NCBI GenBank assembly: GCA_034769895.1 | Contig: CM068373.1 | Span: 438,135,080 to 438,199,079 of the forward strand | DNA length: 64,000 nucleotides | From: Magicicada septendecula | Taxonomy: Eukaryota; Arthropoda; Insecta; Hemiptera; Cicadidae | Direction of reading: 5' to 3' | In this document: one piece after another, positions 56,029 to 64,000 of the stretch | How the letters are laid out: each line of letters begins with the position of its first letter | Numbering within the stretch: position 1 is the stretch's first letter | Made by a program: the position numbers and the translations under genes | The notes under the pieces: generated by a model | Database searches by the model: none | Told to the model about the DNA's origin: nothing | Seen by the model: only the letters and a program-made list of their open reading frames with translations

Positions 56029-56612
56029 TGCTACGACAGCATAGAACAATCTACGCGTTTATCGAATGCGCCAGAAAGATCTCGACGTAAGCGTGTGGTG
56101 TACGTGCTACTAAACGCATTTTGCGAGAATTTTCTCGACTGTGCCAGGCTCCGCTCGGGCGCTCGGACTGTGTCAAGGCCGTAGCAATTTACGTAGTTCG
56201 CGAGAGATAAGACGCAGTTTGGAAGCTTCTGGTGTGTGAGCGTTACTATAAATACATCGCGTCGCGGCCTTAGTTTTCAGTTCAATGCGAGATTTTTGAC
56301 TGTGCGGTTCGAGAGTATTAGTGCGATATATTTACAGAGCGGTTCGAGTTATTACGGTGTACGTTCAAGTAGTTATTAGTGAAGTGTTGCGTTTTATATT
56401 CGGACGGTATAATTGTAATACAGTTGAGTTTTAATATTAGTGGACATTTTATTGCGTATGAACAATTTTCATTTGATTTGTTGTAGACACTGTGTTGTTA
56501 ATTACGAACTGTTTTACTATAACAATTAAAGGTGTGATTAGTGACTTAATTGGTGCCTTGTACTTATTTTGTTTCCACTGTACCTACGACGATCGTGTAG
56601 ACCGTCGTAACA
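56029..56612 (+). repeat. 5' LTR of the gag-protease element
   Basis: Contains TATAAATA near 56250 as a possible TATA box. It is followed by GTGGTGTCAGAAGTGGG, whose TGG begins the PBS at 56614. Confidence 0.85.
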
Positions 56613-56703
56613 GTGGTGTCAGAAGTGGGATAGAACGGTTAACAGTGGTAACAGTGGATACTTTGTACAAGACGAGTGTAATTCGTAATTAATGTGAAAA
56701 ACA

Positions 56704-59157
56704 ATGGATGCCAGTCAGATGATGGAAAATTTCCAGGCGCTGTTGTTGCAGACAGAAGAACGACGACGACAGGATGCAGAGAAAGCGGAAGAGAGACAGA
56801 AAACCCTCCTGCTGGAAGCGGAAAGATGACAAAAAGAAGAACGAATACAAGAAAGAGAAGAAGCAGAGAAACGACAGGATGAGAAACTCAGACAGGAGGC
56901 GGAAGAAGCAGAAAAACGACAGGATGAAAAACGCAAGCAGGAGGCAGAGGAACGTAAACGTGAAGCAGGTGACATCAAAGCATTAATTCATGAACAAAGG
57001 CAGATGCAAGAGCATACTACCGCAGAATTGGGTCTCCTACATGGTGACGTAGGTGAATTATGAGGTGAGCTCAACAATCAGATTACCAGAATATCTGACG
57101 TAGAAGAATCCATGTCAAATAAAATAGCTAAAGTAGAAAAATCTGTCTTGACTGTGGAAGAAGGTATGTCAACAAAAATATCTGCATTAGAAAACTCAAT
57201 GGCAAACATAAGAGAACAAATTAAAATTGAAGTTGAACAGTGCATGAAGATTCAACCAAAACAAATTTCTGAACAGACTGTACCAGTGATCAAGACAGAA
57301 AAATACACAGAAAATAAGTTAACAGAGAAAGTCACTTTGCCTGCAGTAGGGACAGTTCATGTCAAAGCTCCAACCTTTGACGGAAGCACTCACTGGGCAA
57401 CGTACCTCCGCCAATTTGAAGCTGCTGCATGTGCAAATAATTGGACAGAAAAAGACAAGGCTGTTTCACTTGTTCTTGCATTAAAAGGACCCGTGGCAGA
57501 ACTACTACAGAAAGTGCCACCTGACAGCCAGAACACCTATGCCGAGTTGATAAAAGCTCTGGAATTACGGTATGGTGATAAACATTTGCGAGAGGTGTAC
57601 TACGCTCAGTTGAGAACAAGACGACAACGTTCCGGGGAAAGTCTTCAAGAATTTAAAGCAAGTATCGACAGATTGATTAGATTGGCCTATCCTGAAGCAC
57701 CAGAAGACTTCCGAATAAGGTTTACGGTGCAGACATTTATTGATGGCATAGGAGATTGTGAACTTCAGCAAGTGTTACGAATGGCAAGACACCGAGATAG
57801 CTCAGAAGCTCTTGTTCACGGCCTAGAGTTTGAAGCTGCCAAGTCAGCGTCCCGCTACATTAATGGGTTTGTGCCATCACGTTGCAGTCAGAAGATCCCT
57901 GTATCACATTACAGTTACGATGGGTGCAGAAAAACAGTGTTGTTGGACAAACAATTCAAAAGTTCAAGAGAGTCGCAACGATTTGAAAAAGACAGAAGAC
58001 CGAAATGTTACAACTGTGGAAAACGTGGTCATCTACAGGTAGACTGTTGGGAGAAGAAGATACAGAGAGAAGAGACTGATCGCACCAATTGGAGAAGTAA
58101 AGGCCCAGAACAGCACACAGTTTCCACGCTACATAAGATCAGTGGAAACTTGATTGTTAGTGGATTTACGGATGGTAAACCAACATCATTTACAGTTGAC
58201 ACGGGCGCAACAGTGTCCATTGTGCGCCCTGACTTAGTCTGTAACCGCCATCCTCTAATTAGCTCTTGTACAATACAGACTGTGACTGGAAGCCCCGTCA
58301 AGGTGCTAGGAAAGGTAGACATACGTGTACGCCTGGGTCTTCTTGAGTTTAGCCACCAAATGCTCGTTGCAGACATTGTCGATAAATTGATTCTTGGCAC
58401 GGACATTATGAATGCCTACGGATTCGTTGTGGACTTAAGAGAGAATGTCCTGAAAGTTGGCCAAGAGAAGATAAAGCTTTGCATGGCTAAAATAACAGGG
58501 TCTACCATCCATTCGATTAAGCGAGTGGCATTAGTCGAAGAAAAATTCAACAAGTCTGGTCAAGAGGAAACCTCCCTGTTGCAAGCGGAAATGGAGGCAG
58601 AACTAGCAGAGGAAGTACAAATAAGTATAACGACAAAAGAAGTGATTGGAGAGCCAACTATGGGTGTCGAGACAAAACTCTTGCTTGTTCCTGAGCTGAT
58701 AGAAGCGGCCGAGGGTAAAGTGGCTGAAGATGAGGTTACGCAAGAGGTTGTTGATGAGAACCAAACAAACTTGGATCAGCCAGTGGTATTTAGGTCATTA
58801 GTACATGACGCAACGAGAGTGATTCCAGCGAAGCTAGTGGTAGCGCGAAAGATTCGCATTCCTGGGAACGTGATGTTCGGATCACACGAGACTGAATTCG
58901 AAGAACGGGAAAATTATCCTTCGCAAGGATGGCCACCTAGATCGCCTGGTCGAGTATTACTTCGAAGATGCTTTGCCAGTTTGGGACGAACAGGCTTAAG
59001 GAGGGGGCAGTGCTACGACAGCATAGAACAATCTACGCGTTTATCGAATGCGCCAGAAAGATCTCGACGTAAGCGTGTGGTGTACGTGCTACTAAACGCA
59101 TTTTGTGTGTCACGCTCGACTGTGCCAGGCTCCGCTCGGACTGTGTCAAGGCCGTAG
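56704..59157 (+). pseudogene. gag: Gag-protease polyprotein with two TGA codons
   Basis: From the ATG at 56704 one frame runs to 59157, interrupted by TGA at 56827-56829 and 57061-57063, each one CpG transition from CGA. From 57112 to the end 681 codons are open. Order: Gln/Glu/Arg-rich coiled coil (residues 1-150), capsid-like region (VKAPTFDGSTHWATYLRQFE, LKGPVAELLQKVP, QTFIDGIGD), zinc knuckle CYNCGKRGHLQVDC, then aspartic protease (FTVDTGATVSIVRPDL, LILGTDIMNAYG). The tail is low-complexity and acidic, ends with a short integrase-tail-like piece, and reads into the 3' LTR. Confidence 0.85.
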
Positions 59158-59585
59158 CAATTTACGTAGTTCGCGAGAGATAAGACGCAGTTTGAAAGCT
59201 TCTGGTGTGTGAGCGTAACTATAAATACATCGCGTCGCGGCCTTAGTTTTCAGTTCAATGCGAGATTTTTGACTGTGCGGTTCGAGAGTATTAGTGCGAT
59301 ATATTTACAGAGCGGTTCGAGTTATTACGGTGTACGTTCAAGTAGTTATTAGTGAAGTGTTGCGTTTTATATTCGGACAGTATAATTGTAATACAGTTGA
59401 GTTTTAATATTAGTGGACATTTTATTGCGTATGAACAATTTTCATTTGATTTGTTGTAGACACTGTGTTGTTAATTACGAACTGTTTTACTATAACAATT
59501 AAAGGTGTGATTAGTGACTTAATTGGTGTCTTGTACTTATTTTGTTTCCACTGTACCTACGACGATCGTGTAGACCGTTGTAACA
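59011..59585 (+). repeat. 3' LTR of the gag-protease element
   Basis: Matches the 5' LTR, with a small deletion (about 8 bp) in the CTCGGGCGCTCGG region and scattered substitutions. The gag frame ends inside it. Confidence 0.85.
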
Positions 59586-59647
59586 ATATATATAATACAT
59601 TTAATATTTATAATTAAATTTACCTCAAGATGTTATTTTTATCCTTT

Positions 59648-59694
59648 ATTGGAACATGTTTCGGGTACTATCTTGTACCCATCCTCAGCCTTCC
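59648..59694 (-). ncRNA. Hammerhead-ribozyme-like core, PLE-C left
   Basis: Minus-strand mirror of the right core: CTGAGGA (59682-59688), stem GGGTAC/GTACCC, GAAA (59659-59662), palindrome ACATGT. Confidence 0.6.
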
Positions 59695-60777
59695 TGTTTT
59701 TTTTGTCTGGTGAAGTACATATGTTTTGTTGGTTGACTATTATTATTGTGGCTTCCTGTTGGCTTCTGGTATTTCAGATTGGTTTTATTGTGTGTGATTG
59801 TGGTGTATGTGTTAGTTTTTTGTGTATTTTCTATGTTGAGTGCTTTGAATATTGTGTCATGTTTTGTATTGATTTGTATTTGTTCAGGTATTAGTTTTTC
59901 TGTTTTATGTTTGTATATCTGTAAATTTTCCCAAATGTTCATTATGGTGCCTTTGTGTGGTATATGTTTTATTAGTGTTACATTGGTTATGTCTGGGAAT
60001 TCATGTCCTGTGTTTATTGCATGTGTGGCTAAATTGGATTTATATATTTCTGGTTTTTTGTATGCATTTAGGTGTTCAAAATAACGTTTTTTCAGCTGTT
60101 TTTTTGTTTGTCCTATGTAACATTTGTTATGTAACATAAATAATAACAACAACAAAAAATGGGCCACATTCACATACATAAATAATAAAATGACAAAACT
60201 AACAAAACTATTTAAAAACACAGACATAAAAATAGCATACAAAACTAATAAAAATAAATTACAAAATCTAAATAGCTCACACAACATAGATAATACAACA
60301 ACTAACGGCATATACAAAATTGAATGCCAAGATTGCAATAAATGTTGCATAGGACAAACAAAAAAAACAGCTGAAAAAACGTTATTTTGAACACCTAAAT
60401 GCATACAAAAAACCAGAAATATATAAATCCAATTTAGCCACACATGCAAAAAACACAGGACATGAATTCCCAGACATAACCAATGTAACACTAATAAAAC
60501 ATATACCACACAAAGGCACCATAATGAACATTTGGGAAAATTTACAGATATACAAACATAAAACAGAAAACAAACTAAAAATACCTGAACAAATACAAAT
60601 CAATACAAAACATGACACAATATTCAAAGCACTCAACATAGAAAATACACAAAAAACTAACACATACACCACAATCACACACAATAAAACCAATTTGAAA
60701 TACCAGAAGCCAACAGGAAGCCACAATAATAATAGTCAACCAACAAAACATATGTACTTCACCAGACAAAAAAAACA

Positions 60778-60824
60778 GGAAGGCTGAGGATGGGTACAAG
60801 ATAGTACCCGAAACATGTTCCAAT
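60778..60824 (+). ncRNA. Hammerhead-ribozyme-like core, PLE-C right
   Basis: CTGAGGA (60784-60790), T, stem II GGGTAC/GTACCC (60792-60797 with 60804-60809), GAAA (60810-60813), palindrome ACATGT (60813-60818), T, then CC, which can pair with GG before the core. Confidence 0.6.
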
Positions 60825-61235
60825 AAAGGATAAAAATAACATCTTGAGGTAAATTTAATTATAAATATTAAATATTTATATATACAGTAAAGCCCCGGTT
60901 AACCGAACTCGGGTCAACCGAAACCCGGGTTATCCGAAATGCCTCCGAAAATCGCAAATCCAAAAAATAATACAGTACTGTACTGCACGGAAATAATTCG
61001 AGGGCGAGAGTGTGCTGGGCTATGGCTAGCGGAGAGAGGTGAATGCCCGACCTTGAGTTGCTTCCCCAGCCACCGGCTCACCAGTCTAAATATAGCTACA
61101 CTGCCAACTCTCCAACCCCTCCCAAGACCATGACGCCCGCATCAGTCACTAGCTGTCAACACACAAGTGCGGATCTGCGATACAATAGTGCCTTCAAGTG
61201 GTTGTTTATTTCCGTTGCGTGTGTATTTTTGTGCT

Positions 61236-62826
61236 ATGGTGACTAAGCGGAAGCGTGTTGTGATTACTTTCGCTGATAAATTAGCTGCTATCAAAGAAGT
61301 TGAAAAAGGAAGTTTATTGAAAACTGTTGCGGCTAATTACGGAGTTGGTGTTTCTACCGTTTCAGAATGGGTGAAGTCTAAATCTAAATTTCTAGAGCAA
61401 GCTGTGAAAAATCCTCATAGAAAAACACTGAAAACATCCGACTTTGAAAAAGTAGGCGAAGCTCTTTATCTTTGGTTCACCCAACAACGAGAAAAAGGCA
61501 TGCCTTTAACTGGCCCGATACTGCAAGAAAAAGCTAAAATGTTAGCTGAGTTGTTAGGTGAGGAAGGAAAAGATTTTTGTGCAAGCTCTGGGTGGTTAGA
61601 CAGGTTTAAAAACAGATACGGCATTCGGCAATTGAATGTATGTGGAGAAAAGTTATCTGCAGACCCAGACGTGGTTGCTGTTTTCAAAACAGAGTTTGAA
61701 GATTACACTCAAGGCTACACTAAGGACCAAATTTACAATGCTGATGAAACGGGTGTTAATTTCAAGATGTTGCCTACAAAATCCTTAGCTTCCTCAAAAG
61801 AAACGCCTGCCCCAGGACACAAAATGCAAAAAGAACGGATAACTGTTCTTTTGGCATCAAACGCTTCTGGCACACATAGGCTGCCCCCAATGTGTATCGG
61901 GAAGTCGAAAAAACCTCGGGCCTTGAAGGATGTTGCCCGAAATGCGCTACCAGTTTTTTATAGAGCCCAAAAAAGTTCTTGGATGTACCGAAAGTTGAAA
62001 AGTTTTTAACTGAAAAAGGTCTGCCTAAAAAAGCGATCTTATTAATTGACAATGCGCCTACGCATCCTTGCCAGTTAAAAAGTGGCGATATTGTTGTGCG
62101 TTTCCTTCCCCCAAATGTTACCAGTCTAATTCAGCCACTGGATCAGGGCGTAATAGCGACATTTAAACGGCACTACCGTGGGCTATTTTTGAGAACCATC
62201 CTGCAAGATAGTGACATGCAAAACAAAAACATGAATGAAGCGCTGAAGGCAGTAAATATGAAACACGTAATTTATTGGTGTGCGCAAGCCTGGGATAATG
62301 TGAAAGCAGAAACTCTTCAAAGGTGCTGGAGCAAACTGTATGATGGGCTTGAAGGAGACGACTCAGAAAATTTTGAAAACTTGACAGAAATGGTAAAAAG
62401 AATTCCCGGATGCGAAGACATGGATACGTGCGAGGTGGATGAATGGGTTGTCGCGGACAATTCGCAAGAAATCACAGACCAAGAAATTGTAGAAACAGTG
62501 TTGCAGTCAAATGCTGACGCGGTCGAAGAGACCGAAGTAGATGACGTGGATGACGGAGTGACAGCTGACGATGGTTTTCGAGCACTAGAGGTAAGCCTAA
62601 ATTAAGAATTTGTTATCTTTCAAAAACCTACTGGGTATAGTATAACACAAAAATTACAGTACAGTACATGTGTTGTTGTTAGGTTGCCCTAAGATTTGTT
62701 GAACAATGCAGGGAGTCAACGCCGGCTGACGTCCTTCTAATGAAAAGATGGCGGGACATCGCTGCTCGAAACGTTGGGAGGGACGCAAGAAACAAACAGA
62801 AATTACTGAGTTTTTTAAATGAGTAG
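61236..62826 (+). pseudogene. Tigger transposase (CENP-B-like, DDD), one intron, internal deletion
   Basis: Start ATG 61236 (MVTKRKRVVITFADKLAAIK). N-terminal helix-turn-helix DNA-binding domains (residues 1-130) are followed by the DDD core: Asp in YNADETGVNF, Asp in LLIDNAPTHP and Asp in IQPLDQGV, 30 residues between the last two. Between KSSWM and VPKVEKFL about 25 residues usual in relatives are missing and the frame changes (about 61985), so this copy is inactive. The last coding exon is spliced: donor GAG|GTAAGC at 62591, acceptor TTAG at 62679-62682, exon 62683-62826 (VALRFVEQCRESTPADVLLM...) in phase 0. Confidence 0.88.
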
Positions 62827-62859
62827 TAATTCATATGCTCCAAACTATTAAGTACAGTA

Positions 62860-63426
62860 CAGTCATCCCCGAGATACGTAACACGCGACTTACGTAAATT
62901 CGCAGTTACGTAAAATGAAAATTTCAAAAAATGGAAAAATGTTTGAGTAGAGTAACATACAATTTTACAAAGAATTACTGTACTGTATTCTATTTCAAGC
63001 ATGCAATACTGTACCTTGTAGCGACTGCGTCAATACACTATTCACTCTCACTCTCTCTTTGTAAACAAACACACACACACTCTCTCTTACTTTATTGCTC
63101 TGCTAATCCTTTACTTTTCGGTCTAAGCACGAACGCAAGCGTACCGGGCACTCTTTCTCGGAAACTTCTACTCAGTGAAGGTTGAGCAGCGGAACCGAGC
63201 ACATGTTTATCGCTCGTTTTTCTAGAGGTATTGTTTCACGTCATTAGTGTAGCTTGCCGCGAGTGATTTGTTCGTACTCATGTATGTACGTACATACCCA
63301 TACATATGTCTGTATAATAATAAGTACGTAGGTACACTTAAGCAATGTTCAAATTCGACTTACGTAAAATTAGAGTTACGCAAAAGTCTATGGTCCGCAT
63401 TAATTACGTATCTCGGGGGATGACTG
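62860..63426. mobile_element. Tigger-like MITE nested in the Tigger element
   Basis: 567 bp with inverted ends CAGTCATCCCCGAGATACGT and its reverse complement (one extra C), flanked by TA. It has no coding region, contains AC-rich and TCTC-rich simple repeats, and shares internal ACTTACGTAAA motifs near both ends. Confidence 0.88.
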
Positions 63427-63659
63427 TATACTGTATATTGATGTACTGTAATCCTAAAAATGTAATTTTGTAATAAAGAACATAAGTGTAGCGTACAAAG
63501 AGATTTTTGAATTCGTTTGACCTTCCAAACCTTTAAAAAATACGCACTGTAATTACAGTACAAAATACTGTAGTATTAGATGTTCATGGCTTAACCGAAA
63601 AAATTGTTATCCGAAACGGCTTCCCCCCCTTTAGTTCGGTTAACCGGGGTTTTACTGTA

Positions 63660-64000
63660 TATATTGTAACAAGACGACCTTTCCGTTGGCTGCCTTCTTC
63701 CTTATATCCCAGCGTTAGGTATTCACCTTGTAAGAAGACCTTATATATGACTGTAATCTGATCAAATCCCACTGTTTGGGCTAGCCACTTGGTCACCAGA
63801 CCGCTGTATGCCGGTCGTTACAAAAGAATAAAAATAAAATGGAAAATTCAATAATAATAGAATTTTCAATTAATAAAATAATTTTGTTTATGTTTAAGAG
63901 GTATGTATACAAGATCAATCTGTGTTTTAAAAGATTCTGGTAAAATTTTAGTAACAGGTAGGTATTTATTGACCGTCGAGCACTTCTTGAAGATTTACAC
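63660..64000. other. Non-coding right edge
   Basis: No gene is seen. GTCGTTACA near 63817-63825 could be the outer end of the minus-strand LTR begun at 55546. Confidence 0.3.

Larger units (their letters stand above)
56029..59585 (+). mobile_element. Non-autonomous gypsy-like LTR element with gag-protease only, TSD ATAT
   Basis: LTRs 56029-56612 (584 bp) and 59011-59585 (575 bp) begin TGCTACGACAGC and end GTAACA. ATAT flanks both sides (56025-56028 and 59586-59589). A PBS-like TGGTGTCAGAAGTGGGA follows the 5' LTR, and a purine tract AAGGAGGGGGCAG precedes the 3' LTR. The only coding region is Gag plus protease; RT, RNase H and integrase are absent. The LTRs differ by a few substitutions and small indels. 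Confidence 0.88.
59590..60875. mobile_element. Inverted pair of Penelope 3' ends (PLE-C)
   Basis: The left arm (minus, about 59590-60135) and the right arm (plus, about 60140-60875) are near-identical inverted copies. Each carries part of a GIY-YIG nuclease (right arm: GIYKIECQDCNKCCIGQT, about 60310) and a C-terminal segment (FKALNIENTQKTNTYTTITH). The outer boundaries are inverted copies (AATTTACCTCAAGATGTTAT / ATAACATCTTGAGGTAAATT). Neither arm has RT. A frameshift near 60370 splits the right-arm nuclease. Confidence 0.8.
60885..63657 (+). mobile_element. Tigger/pogo-type DNA transposon, TA target site
   Basis: Inverted ends CAGTAAAGCCCCGGTTAACC and GGTTAACCGGGGTTTTACTG are flanked by TA (60883-60884 and 63658-63659). 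It contains a two-exon transposase and a nested MITE at 62860-63426. Between the MITE and the right end (63427-63600) no coding is seen. Confidence 0.92.

Noticed and set aside
56715..56978. Ser/Cys-rich minus-strand ORF
   Set aside because: Antisense of the Glu/Arg/Gln coiled coil of the gag-protease element.
59649..60139. Hydrophobic frames resembling membrane proteins
   Set aside because: They are antisense or off-frame readings of A-rich Penelope nuclease sequence; the Phe/Val/Leu bias follows from the complementary Lys/Asn/Thr codons.

Overview
The window looks like a transposon-packed stretch of an arthropod, most likely insect, nuclear genome. I see no intact ordinary host protein gene. 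Almost every recognisable reading frame belongs to a mobile element or an integrated virus, and many carry frameshifts or in-frame stops. GT-AG introns (MULE, Tigger), poly-A/T tracts, a eukaryotic-type tRNA with internal A and B boxes, and the element families present (Polinton, errantivirus-like env retroelement, Penelope-like elements, hAT, piggyBac, MULE, Tigger) support this. The species cannot be named from sequence alone.

Region 1 (1-10.15 kb) is a decayed Polinton/Maverick (adintovirus-like) provirus, all genes on the + strand: protein-primed family B DNA polymerase, chromodomain integrase, packaging ATPase, a DUF8207-like protein, a single-BIR protein, a repetitive fibre-like protein, a parvovirus-type phospholipase A2 with a basic tail, an adenain-like protease, penton, double-jelly-roll major capsid protein, an unknown protein and a possible nuclease-like protein. 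Small accessory frames are open while replication and capsid genes are broken. It is followed by a strongly structured non-coding stretch (10.54-10.68 kb), a tRNA-like gene with anticodon GGT (10.85 kb) and GC-richer minisatellite repeats (11.0-11.8 kb).

Region 2 (12-16.5 kb) holds a minus-strand retroelement gag-like remnant with primer-binding-site-like sequences, a possible membrane-protein ORF and a piggyBac transposase relic.

Region 3 (16.7-43.7 kb) is one Ty3/gypsy endogenous retrovirus with a baculovirus-F-like envelope, split by at least four insertions: a 2.8-kb solo LTR and a 1.45-kb solo LTR (both with AAGT target duplications, in the protease gene), a FLYWCH/MULE DNA transposon with a 9-bp duplication (24084-36644), and a tandem-repeat insertion in the integrase. 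Inside the MULE sits a nearly intact young gypsy retrotransposon with 2.2-kb LTRs (24806-34926), CTAT target duplications and a textbook -1 frameshift signal.

Region 4 (44.9-54.1 kb) contains two Penelope-like insertions. The first is a head-to-head inverted pair carrying a hAT transposon in one arm; the second is a 5'-truncated copy. Region 5 (55.5-64 kb) has an LTR fragment, a non-autonomous gag-protease LTR element, a second inverted pair of Penelope 3' ends, and a Tigger/pogo transposon that contains a smaller MITE. Hammerhead-ribozyme-like cores occur at every Penelope end, each followed by a self-complementary 6-8-mer.

The nesting gives a relative chronology: the env retrovirus is older than the MULE, which is older than the young gypsy element; the Penelope pair is older than the hAT element; and the Tigger is older than the MITE.
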